A DNA stretch of 64,000 nucleotides from Branchiostoma floridae (taxonomy: Eukaryota > Chordata > Leptocardii > Amphioxiformes > Branchiostomatidae). Both the position numbers and the translations under genes were made by a program. Shown here piece after piece: positions 12,285 through 23,850 of the stretch; positions within the stretch are counted from its first letter, which is position 1; every line of letters begins with the position of its first letter. The stretch covers positions 22,249,218 to 22,313,217 of the forward strand of contig NC_049987.1 in NCBI RefSeq assembly GCF_000003815.2. Reading direction: 5' to 3'. Below the pieces are notes generated by a model, which saw nothing but the letters and a program-made list of their open reading frames with translations, did not search any database and had not been told where the DNA came from.

Positions 12285-15200
12285 CAGTACCCGAGTTTGA
12301 AACTTGGCGAAGACCCAGAAAGCTGGAGTCTGATACTCAGTATGATTGCGCTGCTGCCACATAGATATCCCTGTAGATGCTCGCTGCTGAGTGTGGGGCC
12401 TCTTAGCTAACTCAGTAGTGGGGAGGTTTGAATGTTGGCTCACAACCAGATAGTGGTTGCCTGATACTTGATTAATATGCATATGGAGCTATTACATTCC
12501 TACTAATGCTAACTAAGTGCGCTTTGATGACGTTACTTCATTTACATACAGTTGTGAACTTCACACCGGAAAAATGGGGAAGTTTGATTGTTGTTGACTA
12601 CAAACCACACCTCTGCTGATGCCAACTGTGTAGAGAGGCTCATTAAGTACCCAATACCAGGAGGGAAGTAGGGAAATTTGAATGTTGCTGGCTGCAATCC
12701 AGAGAGTTGTTGGTTGACAGCTAACAAATATGCTAATACACCCCCCATGTTTAGTATGTTACGCAATCAACGAAACGTCGCACAAAAACAATGGGGAAGT
12801 TTGAATGTTGTTGGTTCCAAGTCTGGCAGCTTGGCAGGACAACATCACTGACTGGACGGCCCTCAGCTTACAGGAGAGGTTAACCCTGGCTAAGGAGAGA
12901 CGAACCTGGAGGCAACTCTCTATCTTCATACCTTGTCCCCCCAACGACCTGGAGGTCAAGGGACTAGGTAGGTAGGTAGGTAGGTTCCAAGCCATATCGC
13001 TACTGATGCCCACTGTGTGGAGGGCATGTAAGCTGATAAAGAGTTAAGAACACCAACTCAGATTGTATGAAGTTTGATGTTTTTGTTTTAAATGTATCTT
13101 ACATGATGTATAGTTTTTTTTAAATGTATCTTACATGATATATAAGTATTATTCCATACTTCATTATGCAACACTGTAATCAAGTTAGATTTAGACATAA
13201 AAATGACATCTAGTTCCCAACCCATCACAGGAATAGTGGTATATATAGAAAATACATGTTCTTGGCCCTAATCCAGACACGAGTAGTTATAGCCTGAATC
13301 AAGCTACTGCCACCTTCCTACTGAGAGCGCACACTGTGTTTGGAGTCCGTTACTAGCATACTTCATGAAGTGTAATAAAAACTTAACATAGAGATATTGG
13401 TGGATATTGCATACTGACGGCTCCAATTCATAAAAACTGTTAATTGAAGCTGCCAACTAATTCCCATGTGGTCACCGTGAGTGGGACCTCTAAGGCCATT
13501 AAGAGTCTAATTTGACAAATAGACATTCCCCACTGATGCTCAGAGTGTTTGGAGCCCGTTTATTCATTAACAGTTACGAACGTAACCGGAATAAATGGGA
13601 AGTTTGCATCTTCAACTACAGATACCCACTGTGCGAAGAACGCTTTAACTCATCAAAAGTTATGCAACCGACACAGGGAGTAGAGTGAGGAAGTTTCAAT
13701 GTCGTTAACTCCAACCCAAATAGTCTTTGCTTATGCAAAATCCCTACCGATACCGATTCTCACCTTGTGAAAATTAGAACCTCTACGCTCATTAAGAATT
13801 AAGTACCAAACACAGGGATGAAACTGGGGAAGTTGGAATGTCGCTGGCTCCAACACAGATAGTTGTTGGCTGAATCTGGTTGCCGCCGCATCCTGCTCAC
13901 AAGGTTACTTATCCAACACAGGCAGTCTTACTGCCTTGACTTGACTTGTTTGAATATGTTGAATGCCACTCTTCCCAGTTTATCTCTTCAGTACATCCAG
14001 GTATGTGAGAGGCGGTCTTCCCGGTTTCCTTCTACAATGTGATGGTGTCTATACCACTAAGTTGTACACTGCTTCCCTGTTTCATTAGCAGAGTTGTGGC
14101 CTTGTACTGCTTCATCCTTTCTGATGCTCGACTTGTGTGGAACTCATCAACACATTAACAGTTAAAAACATAACCGGAATGATGGGGAATTTTGTGTGCT
14201 GTTGGCTCCAGGCCACATGTCTACTGACGCTTGCTGTGTAGATCATGGAGAGCCTCCAAGCTCATCAAGAATGAAGCTCCCGATACTGCAGTAGGAGAAG
14301 AGTGGGGGAGTTTGACTGATGTTGGCTCCAGCACACATTGCTTGTGGTTCCCACTGTGTGGAGAGCCTCTTAGCTAGAAGAAGTTACTTAATATCCAACA
14401 CTTGTAGGAGAGCTGTGGAAGCTTGGCTGTTGTTGGCCCTGGCTCGCATCTCTGCTGATGCTCACAGTGTGGAGAGACTCTGAGCTCATCAAGAAAGAAG
14501 CTCCTGATACTGAGAAAAGAGTGGGTGAGTTTGATTGACGATGTGAGTTTCACTGATGTTGGCTCCAGCCCATATCTGTTCTTCTTCACATTGTATGGAG
14601 AGCCTTTTAGCTCGGAAGAGGTAATTTATCCAACACTTGGCTGTTGCTGGCCTCAGATCGCATCTCTGCTGATGATCACTGTATGAAGAACCTCTAAGAG
14701 AGTAGAATGGTGGAGGTTTGGATGTGGTTGACTCTAACCCAGACAGCTGTTGCCCGTCGCTAGCCGATATCACATCCCTACCAGTGGTCACTGTCTTTGG
14801 AATCCCTTTGATTATCAGGAAGTACGCACCTAGCAAAGGGAGGAGATTATGGAATTTTGACTGTTGCTGAATCCAACCCACATTTCTACTGATGCCCACT
14901 GTGTGGAGAGCCTATAAGCTCATCAAGAATGAAGCTCCTGATACTAGGAGAAGAGTGGAGGAGTTTTGACTGATGATGTGAGTTTGACTGATGTTGACTC
15001 CTGCCCACATCTCTTCTTCTTCACACTGTGTGGAGAGCATCTTAGCTAGGAAGAAGTAACTTATCCAATACTTGAAGAATTTGGCAAGTTTTAACGTTGG
15101 CTCAGGCACACATCTCTAATGATGTTCATTAGAGATGTGGGCAATACCTCAGAGGGAAGAATGGTAAAGATTTAAATGTTTTTGGCTTCAAACCACACAT

Positions 15201-17965
15201 TATTGTTGCCTGACGATAGCTGATACCATATCCCTGCTAATACTAGCTGTCTTCTTTGATCATCAGGAGATACGCATTCAACACAGAAAGGATATTGGGG
15301 AATTTTGACTCTTTTTGAATCCAACCCACATCTCTACTTATGCCCACTGTGTGAAGAGCCTTTCAGCTCATAAGAAGTTGCAAACCCAACAAAGAGAGTA
15401 AAGTGGGGAAGTTTGAATGTGTTTGGTTTCAAAACAGATAGTTTTCAGTTTTACCTTACTCTAACTGCTGCGAATACATCTCTTCCAATTCTCATGGAGT
15501 GTAGAGCTTTTTAGCTGATCAAGAGTTACGCTCGCAACACTCAGATAAGAGGTGGAGAAGTTTTAATGTTGTTGGGTCTTGTCTCTAATAATGCTCATTA
15601 GAGATGTGGGAATTATCTCAAAGGTAGAAGTTGAGGAGGTTTAAATGTTTTTGGCTTCAAACCACATAACTGTTGCCTGACGCTAGACGATACCACGTCC
15701 CTGCTAATACTAAGCTGTCTTCTTTGATCATCAGTGGATTCGCATTCAACACAGGGAGGAGATTGGGGAATTTTGAATCCAACCCAACCCAATCCAATCT
15801 CTACTAATGCTCACTGTGTGAAGAGCCTCTCAGCTTATCAGAAGTTGCGAAACCAGTAGAGTAGAGTGGGGCACTTTGAATTTTTGTTTGGTTTCAAAAC
15901 AGATAGATTTTAGTTTTACCTGACTCTAACTGCTGCGAATACATCTCTTCCAATTCTCGTTGCGTGCAGAGCTTATTAGCTGATCAAGAGTTACGCTCCC
16001 AACACACAGAGTAGAGGTGGAAAGTTTTAATGTTGTTGGGTCTTGTCTCTAATAATGCTCATTAGAGATGTGGGAAGTATCTCAGTTGAGGAGATTTAAA
16101 TGTTTTTGGCTTCAAACCACATAACTGTTGCCTGACGCTAGACGATACCACGTCCCTGCTAATACTAGCTGTCTCTGGAACCCTTTGATCGTCAGGAGTT
16201 AATCACACACCACAGGGGAAGATTGGGGTCTTTGAATGTCGTTGGCTTCAGTCCAGATAGTCGTAGCCTGACGCCAGCGTCTGCCAAAAAAGTAACAACT
16301 GGCGCTCAACGTGTTGGGAACCCATTTCAAACTCATCAGGAGTTGCGAATCCATCCGAGTTCGGGGAGAGTGCGGAAGTTTGAATATTGGCTGAGATCCA
16401 GGCATACTTACATTTAACGAGCAGGCGGCTACTACATCCCTAATAATGCTCACTGTGTCTCAAATACAACTCAACATAGGGAAAGTCACTGTGGTAAGCT
16501 TGAATGTTTCTGGCTCCAATCCAGATGCATTTTTAGCCTGAATACGTAACATAACGATTGCTCCTGCTAATACTCTCTGCGTCAGGCACTCGCCACTTTG
16601 TGAACAATCACGAACTTCAAACAGATAAAGTAGTATTTTGTACTTTTGCTAGATTCAACACAAATACATATAGTTTTAGCCTGGATACTTTAAATAAAAG
16701 TGTGCTGTTGCTGCATTCCAAACTAATGGGGGTTCCTGGCCCCAATCCAGATTCATACAAATTTAGTTGAAGCTTAGTGATGACAGGAAGAAGAAGTTGA
16801 AGCTTGAATGCTTAAAATTGTGCAAACAAGTTAGAACTTCAAAAAGGGAAAGTGGTAGGTTTGAACCTTGCTGGGTACAATCCAACCCAAATACATATAG
16901 TTTCAGCCCGAATACATTGTACATATGACTGTGCCGCTGCCGCATTCCCAGCTAATGCTCACTGGCATCCACCGCTTCACGGACAATTACGAACATCAAA
17001 CAGAGAAAGTTGAAGGTTGCTGACTCCAGATCCATGTACTTTAGCCTGAATATGTAAAATTGTGCCGCTGCCCAATCCTTACTAATGCTCACTGGCAGTC
17101 GCCGCTTCCTGAACAGTTACGAACTTCAAAGAGGGAAAATGGTAGATTTGAATATTGCTGGGTACAATCTGATTTTCACTGACATCCACTGCTACACGGA
17201 CAATTGCGAACATCAAAAAAGGGAAACTTGAACGTTGCTGGCTCCAGATCCATGCAGTTTTAGCCTGAATGCGTAGAATTGTGCCGCTGCCCAATCCTTA
17301 CTAATGCTCACTGGCATTCGCCGCTTCCTGAACAGCTACAAACTACAAAGAGGGAAAATTGTAGATTTGAATGTTGCTGGGTCCAATCCAGGTACTTGTA
17401 GTTTTGGCCTGAATACTTCTATATCCCTGCTTATCCTACTGGCACATAGTACTTTGCGAACAGCTACGAACTTCAAAGAAGAAAAGTGTTAGGTAGGAAT
17501 GTATTGGGCCCAACCCAAATACATATTCTTTCTGATATTTGGACGTATGCTGATCCTATATCCTTGCTAATGGTCACCGTATTTGGAATCCGCTACATAC
17601 AGTTTTAGCTTGAATACTTAGGCTACCGCTTCCCTGCCTAATGCTCACTTTCACCCGCTATTTGGCTGACAGTTACGAACTTCAAACGGGGAAAGTGTTA
17701 GGTTTGAATGCTGCTGGCTTCACTCCAGATCCATGTATTTATAGCCTGAATACATAGAAATTGTGCTGCTGAGACATCCCTAACGATGTTTACTGCGTTT
17801 GGCATTCGTTACTTCCCGAACAGTTCCTAATTCGACGAAGGGGAAGTACCGAGGTTGGATATTCTGGCTCCAATCCAAGTACATAGCATAGTTACAGCCT
17901 GAATACTTCCAACAGCGCTGATGCCATATCCCTACTAATGCGCGCAGTGTATGGAAAGCTCTCAA
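12285..17965. repeat. Large degenerate satellite array with higher-order repeats
   Basis: About 5.7 kb of diverged units, mostly 110-170 bp. Shared phrases are GGGAAGTTTGAATGTTG, TTGGCTCCAA(C/T)CCA, CACTGTGTGGAGAGCC, TTAGCTCATCAAGAGTTA and CCCAACACAGGGAG. From 16.5 kb a subfamily takes over with GTTACGAACTTCAAA, TTAGCCTGAATAC and TGTGCCGCTGCC. Between 15,100 and 16,200 a higher-order period of about 465 bp is visible from the recurring CATTAGAGATGTGGG at 15,126, 15,597 and 16,060. A different dispersed repeat interrupts at 12,845-12,985. Short frames inside are non-coding shadows. Confidence 0.9.
12845..12985 (-). repeat. Dispersed repeat D with (GGTA)n edge, copy 1
   Basis: Contains ACGACCTGGAGGTCAAG followed by ACTAGGTAGGTAGGTAGG. 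Inverted copies occur at 20,857-20,945 and 51,988-52,060 with the tetranucleotide at the same edge. Translated on the minus strand both full copies begin NLPTYLPSPL, so the similarity extends well beyond the microsatellite. Confidence 0.8.
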
Positions 17966-18540
17966 CTCATCAACATCCGAAAATATAATCCACCAAACGG
18001 AATCCCGCCTGCATCAGAAATGGCGCCGGCAAACAGCCTTGCATTTCACCATGGGGAGCTACGTGCAAAGCAGGCTTTCCTCTTCCATATGTTGCATAAT
18101 GCAGTTCTGTAGCCAACAGGCAGTGCTGTATTAAAGTCGCACACTTCTGGCTAGTAGATGGATAAATAGTCATAACACACAGCAGCTGCCGGAGAAGCCA
18201 GTTAGGTTAGAGGCAAGGCTTTGTAGGAGCTATTCATCGCTGCTTTTATCACACAACAGGTGGATTGCCTTGCGGTGTAACACACCAGTTGGTTACGCAG
18301 CCTTGACCTCGCTAAGTACACGCTGCCTAAGGAACAGGTAACTCTAAGCCTTGTCACACTAGGGAGTATCTCTACTCTTGTCTATTATGAAACGTTCTCG
18401 AGGCTCACCTCGCATGCACTCACACGGGACTTCAGGCTAAAAGTCCACTCCGAATTCAAAGGACTGTAACCGCTGCCAGAAGTGTGCAAATCGGTCCCCA
18501 TATTCAAACTGACATCTGGCCATTCTGTGGTCCAGAAACG

Positions 18541-18946
18541 CAGTTACCAACTAGTCTGCCTAAACACCTCAAACGACCTCAAACGGCTCTTATATGTAGT
18601 GTACACGGGGCAAAAACCTTGAATACTGGATACATTGTTTACGAATCTATGAATAAAGAATGCAGGAATTGCTAAGTATTAACCAGTTATTTTTTGCTCA
18701 TAGATAATAGCATAGCACAATTGTACCATTGTCATCTTATAATACTTGTATACTAAGTTTCAGCCTCAAATTGCTCCGATCTTGAAACCAACTGGCTTAC
18801 TGGTAAATAGTTAGAACTGTTGCTGCGTTTTTTATTCATAAATGTATGAGCGCCACTCAAGGTCGTTGCCCCATGTACAGTGGATATTAAAGTCGTTTGA
18901 GGTTATTTGAGGTCGTTTGAGGTCTTTAGGCAGATCCGTTACCAAG
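18541..18946. mobile_element. Long foldback element
   Basis: Left arm 18,541-18,700 includes CCTCAAACGACCTCAAACG, ACGGGGCAA, CTATGAATAAA and AACCAGTTA. The right arm 18,785-18,946 is the imperfect complement in reverse order, including CGTTTGAGGTTATTTGAGG. Arms of about 160 bp flank a loop of about 85 bp. No ORF. Terminal and target-site sequences are not clear. Confidence 0.75.
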
Positions 18947-19746
18947 CGCTAAAAGCTGCCATTGAAATGATAGCAAGCAGCTTGACATGCCTGGGCATGA
19001 CACTGCCTTTAGATTTATCAGATTTAAAAATGAAAAAAAAATGACAAAGATAACAGAGTCAGAGGTGGAAAGGACACTGAAGAAGTCACCAATTCCTGAG
19101 TCTTCGTGAGAAGATTCTGAGCTGTGATACCTTTATGCTCTATTCAGTGAGATCCAAAAACTGTTATCTGTGCTCCAAACCATGTTATCTTCTACCGTGA
19201 CTATACAGGTCGTAAAAGCGATGACATCAACCACGGCACAGAAAGAACTTGCTGAAAACTATCATCTCTTGTCAATCTTGGCTTGGAGACAACTTTACAA
19301 AGACGGCACATATCTGGGCTGGAGTTTGAATCATCCTCCGTGCATTTATCGATCGAGTATGAATGAGCGTTTTGACTTATAGAACACAGTCGTCAGATGC
19401 TAAAAGACTGGCTTTGCCATCATAGCATCCCTGGTGGGAGGCTATATAAATGTCACTGTATATCCTTGTCGTCGGAGCAAACGTCAAAAGTTCAACATAT
19501 CATTCTTCCTAAAAGTACTTAGGTACAAGCAATTTTCTTATCGATCTGTGGCACTCGGCAGTATTTCTTGATCCGGTTTGTAATAACAAGGAAAGGTAGA
19601 ACGTTACCGTCCGGTAACCAAGAAGTTCCAGGTCGTAAAACTGTAATAATAGGCTTTATTCGACTGTGATGCAGGAGGCTAGGGAATAGCGTAGGAATCT
19701 TTAACGTGTCGCGCTGTAAAATCAAGTAAATGTGAAAGGTTAGTGA
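18947..19746. other. No gene recognised
   Basis: Unassigned sequence. The minus-strand frame 19,519-19,725 lies next to a LINE tail but shows no reverse-transcriptase motifs. Confidence 0.35.
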
Positions 19747-19900
19747 CGAAGTTTATTTCCACGTTCATGCCCGAGGGCTGGTTGAAAGCTTATGGAAGAA
19801 GCATAGGAGATATACATTGGTGATGATGGGCAGTCATTGACATTAACTTGAAAGTTCATCTGTCTTGGTAAAAGTCATTCTGAATCAGATTTGAACTTCA
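19747..19900 (-). mobile_element. LINE 3' tail fragment
   Basis: AAGTTTATTTCCACGTTCAT followed by GCCCGAGGGCT parallels AAGTTTTATTGCAAATTCAT followed by GCCCGTGGGCT at the 3' end of the LINE at 23,851. The element's 3' end is at the left. It is truncated, with no coding part detected. Confidence 0.65.
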
Positions 19901-20850
19901 ACTTCCAACACCGAAAAAACAAGCATTGGACTTACCCAATGTCACCCACGCAATGGCAGTGGATTGCCCATTCCCCTTACGAAGACTAGACTTTGTCATT
20001 CAAAATTTGAGTATGTCTTGTTATTTTCGCGTTAGAAGTTTCAGTTTAACTTTGGTTCTGAGTGATAGAAGTTGCTGTGACAAAGAGACTACTCAAAGGC
20101 TGGATGGTTAGGTCAGTTCAAGAAGGTACCAGATATTATAGAAAACGAAAATATCATGGTAAACATGTTCTTCGCCACTAAATTAAGTAATGGGTCGGCA
20201 GAAGAAACCTTATAAATGCATGGCTGGTGATTGTATACAAGCTATATCAACTGAAAACTGAATAACAGGTTGAACTAGCGAGGACGTAGGGAGGAAAGTA
20301 ATTCATTCAACTAATGAATGGTTACTTATATCATTGTTATTATCAGTCGTTCAATTCATTGTATGGTTCAATAACAGAAACGACAATTGCTATGTTCCGT
20401 AGTTGCAGATGGCGAAATATTGGTCTTCCGATTGCGCCGACAATTTGGCACGAAATATGTACCAACATTTGGTCTGCATTACGGATGGGAGAACTGTAAT
20501 TGTCTCCTGGTCACCCCAGTAATAACAGCACCTATCTTAGCCTTCATGAATACTGCATGCCTGAACATCCTCACAGGGGAATTGATACCCACCATCCACC
20601 TAGCAATAACGGTCATTCACACATGAAATAGACTTCCGCCAACTTTCCAAACGTTGCGAACATACAATTCTCCCACAGTGGGATGGATGGCCAATTTGGC
20701 ACTACAGCGGGGTTTCTGGACAGACCTTGCCCCGAAGATGCTGTGGGATCTGGAGGTAATGAGGGGGGAGAGACTGTGATGTGTGTCTTCCCCTCTGCAG
20801 GCTGAAATGGACCGATCCCAAAACCCCGCCCCTGTTCGATCATGGTTCTA
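19901..20850. other. No gene recognised
   Basis: Short overlapping frames only. The 76-79 residue frames around 20.4-20.8 kb lack domain features. Confidence 0.35.
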
Positions 20851-20856
20851 TTTCAA

Positions 20857-20945
20857 ACCTACCTACCTACCTGCCTAGTCCGTTGGCCTCCTGGGCGTTG
20901 GGGGGTCAAGGTAGACATGAAGATGGAGAGTTGTCTCCAGGACCG
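20857..20945 (+). repeat. Dispersed repeat D, copy 2
   Basis: Starts with CCTACCTACCTGCCTAG and continues CTCCTGGGCGTTGGGG, then GTAGACATGAAGATGGAGAG. It is the inverse of the copy at 12,845-12,985. The 155-residue frame across it is not a gene. Confidence 0.8.
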
Positions 20946-21464
20946 TCTGTCTCCGTCAAGAATAGCCATTTTTGTCCTACGCTGGGGCAGTTTTTGACGG
21001 AGGTCTTCGAAATAGAATATGGGGTTCTATTTGTTCGATATGGCGTTCGACAGGATCGGTCTACTGGCCGTCCTGACATAGTATACATGCTGATTAGATG
21101 GGTTCTGCCACGGTCTGGGAAAAACAGGCTGAACTGTGTGAATCTGATGACCCGTGGTCCTGTAGCAAGGTCTGATACGCCCAACTGTTCAACAAAGTTC
21201 TTCTGCGACCGGGGTAGTGCGCGACAAAAAAGTGAGGAAAGGGTTTAGAGGGTCTAGGTTTGATTTTACATTTTTCATTATTTACTGCGAAATGATATTA
21301 AATGCTAACATGGCTAAAATGCGTAGGAAGTGGTGTGTTTTGGGTGAAAATTGAGCACATCCCTAGGCTTTGAATGTAAAGAGGCTCCCTGGCCTAGACT
21401 TGAGGGTGTGCCGCCTCCAATTGAAACCCCAAATAATCTGGGGTGTGCCCTCTTAGACCTAATG

Positions 21465-21745
21465 ATGCCTTGTGGCGTCGAATGGCCTAGTGACTAGGCT
21501 AGCTGACATGGATCACGAGGTCACGTATCCTGGCATTAAGGACTAGGTATTGTGTTCTTGGGAAAGGCACTTAACACAATTTTACTCAATCCACCTAGGT
21601 GTAAAAATAGGTACCTGGCTTTGGTTGGGGAAGTAAAAGGCGGTGGGACGAGAGTGATTGGTTCCGCCTTCCAATACCGTGTCCTGGACACAGTAGATGC
21701 ACTTCCACTACGGGTTATGGGACTACTTTTACCTACATGTAACTT
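21465..21745 (+). mobile_element. tRNA-derived SINE copy
   Basis: The head resembles TGGCCTAGTGACTAGGC (A-box area). The body has GGGAAAGGCACTTAACAC, AGGTGTAAAAATAGGTACC, CTTTGGTTGGGGAAGTAAAA and a TTCCGCCTTCCAATACC stretch. It ends near CTACTTTTACCTAC. The same body is found at 9,300 (+) and 30,230-30,340 (-). Confidence 0.8.
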
Positions 21746-22502
21746 GACCCGATGTTACCTACGTGTCTTTTATTAAAGGGCCTAAGTCAAGGTGAAATGA
21801 ACATACAGCAAGGCGTGGTAGAAATATCTTCGAAAGTGTCCATCCAGTGGCCTACATTATCACCTCTCCATTTATCTTCTGCTGCAAATTATTCTGAGCT
21901 CGCAACCCACATGCCTTATCAACATTTTCAAAATGGCACATGTACAGGAAATGTCCAAAACTACATAACTAGAACGATTGCTGCCATATTTTACCTACTG
22001 GATCTCTGGGATCACTTCCTGCTACACTAGAGCTATAAATTATCGAGGTCCACCATGCTGAAGTACTCTTAAATCCATCTTTACCATTTCTGCACAAAAA
22101 TGGCACAGCATTTTACTGGCTGTAGAAATCAGAAGCCTGTACAATAATGTATTTGAGCAGTAATCCAGTCTCTGTGAACTTTTGATCTTGCCGTTTTTGC
22201 TGATTACGTACTGTTTTCTGGTCTCTGGTGATTGGAGCCGTGTGCCTAATATCGCGGGCTGCCATCAGAACATGGTAGTAATCACGAAAACTACACAATC
22301 AGCAAGAACATATTGAGATGTCGCCTGTATACCGCAGTAGAGTCTACGATAAATAGGCTTCATTTGAAAAGAGAGAGGACTTTATCTGTACGACCCTGTT
22401 GATAGTAGGGATTTGACTGAGTGAGGTATAACAACTCTGCATAGACATGCACGGAATATCTAGAAACTTATGTTTTGAGCCAGTTTATATCTGGCTTTAA
22501 CT
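21746..22502. other. No gene recognised
   Basis: AT-rich sequence with short frames lacking domains. Confidence 0.35.
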
Positions 22503-22869
22503 TAGGCCATGTTGATTTGATTATATGGATGACATCCTCTGGGAACCCAAAAACTAATGCGAGCGAATAAAAAGTTACCTTCATTATTAGAATTAAGTGG
22601 TCAGGAAGGTTGGACACAGAATATAGTATACCGGACAATAGATTCTTCATCTTTATCCTTTCACATCTTCTTTGACCTTGTAATGTTCTATGGCATTAGT
22701 ATAGGTTTGTTGATATTTGTTTTAACAATCCACGGCATATATGTGTTTTTCCTGAAGCTGCTTTGCACCATTAACAGTATGGTTGAAAGCAACGTTTCAA
22801 ATTAGTTTTGGAAACGCCCGAAAATTGATGAGCGCGCGGACGTCATCCATATAATCAAATCAACATGGT
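22503..22869. mobile_element. Foldback/MITE (family C), copy 1
   Basis: Left end TAGGCCATGTTGATTTGATT followed by ATATGGATGACATCC. The right end is its complement, ending AATCAAATCAACATGG. The interior has TGGTCAGGAAGGTTG. A second copy is at 33,577-33,967. Interior frames are non-coding. Confidence 0.85.
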
Positions 22870-23474
22870 ATAATATTAGTCTGTGATATACTTGAAGGAG
22901 ACCAACGCGTAACGAACAGTGTGGAACGGATATCGGTTGATGAACACATTCCCGGAATTCATTCCCGGAATCCAAAAACAGCGACCTAATGGAAATGAAA
23001 TTCCGCGGGAGATAAGGTGTGCCGCCCGGGTGATCCGGGCAGCCTTAAGGCTTAAAACTTAATGGGATGGTCTTAGAGGTCAAGTGGACACGCTTTACGG
23101 AGGGTAGGTTCTACTTAAGAGGCTCTGATAAGAAACTCACCACCATAGCTCGGACAAATTATGATTGTAACAACAAGCCGAGGGGAAGTGTTAGACGTAG
23201 TGTGATGTACGCACTCTAGATATCCGCAACGCTGACCAAATGCTGCCTGGAAGGCTTAGAAGTTAATGGAACAGACGTGCAGGTCAGATGGCTAAGTCTG
23301 GCGCTGAGTAGGGATTGTGCAGTGTACTGAGATAACGTAACGTGAATCTTAACGTCTGTTTAAAGGAGGGCACAGAGAGGAGAGATGGTGATGGGTTTAC
23401 ATTATCGGGTGATCTCGGAATATGATGTGTGATGGACAGCCACTTATTCGAGTATGGCAAGTCTACTTTATAGA
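22870..23474. other. No gene recognised
   Basis: Contains a GC-rich hairpin (GCCGCCCGGGTGATCCGGGC near 23,021) and unassigned sequence. Confidence 0.35.
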
Positions 23475-23476
23475 TA

Positions 23477-23650
23477 CAGTAGAAGCTGCTTAATTGCACG
23501 GCCTATTTGCCAGTGGATTTCGTGCAATTATCCGGCTGGTGCAATAATGCGAAGTTATATAGCTGGTCCGAATAGGTTTGGGATTTGGGGATCCCGTGCA
23601 GTTAACAGAAGTGTGCGTTAATCAGTTGTGCAATTAACTGGCTTCTACTG
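23477..23650. mobile_element. pogo/Tigger-like MITE
   Basis: Terminal inverted repeats CAGTAGAAGCTGCTTAATTG and, inverted on the right, CAGTAGAAGCCAGTTAATTG. It is flanked by TA on both sides (23,475-23,476 and 23,651-23,652). CAGT...TTAAT termini with a TA duplication are characteristic of the pogo/Tigger branch of Tc1-mariner. At 174 bp it is non-autonomous and needs a transposase in trans. Confidence 0.85.
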
Positions 23651-23850
23651 TACCCAAAAGTCTATAAGTCTGCTAAGATAAAGGTTTTCGAACATGGAGT
23701 GCCTTGCTTGTTTGTAATATCATAAAAAGGCATAAACAACACTGTATCCCTCATAGATAGCCTTGCAAATTCTAAAGGAAGCTTTGTCAGCTTATAAATG
23801 GTCGTTTGCATGAACATTAGTCAGCAGAATCACTATTAACTGAACTTTTA

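Noticed and set aside
20781-21248. 155-residue + strand frame
   Set aside because: It overlaps dispersed repeat D; the similarity to the frame near 12.9 kb comes from that repeat, not from a gene family.
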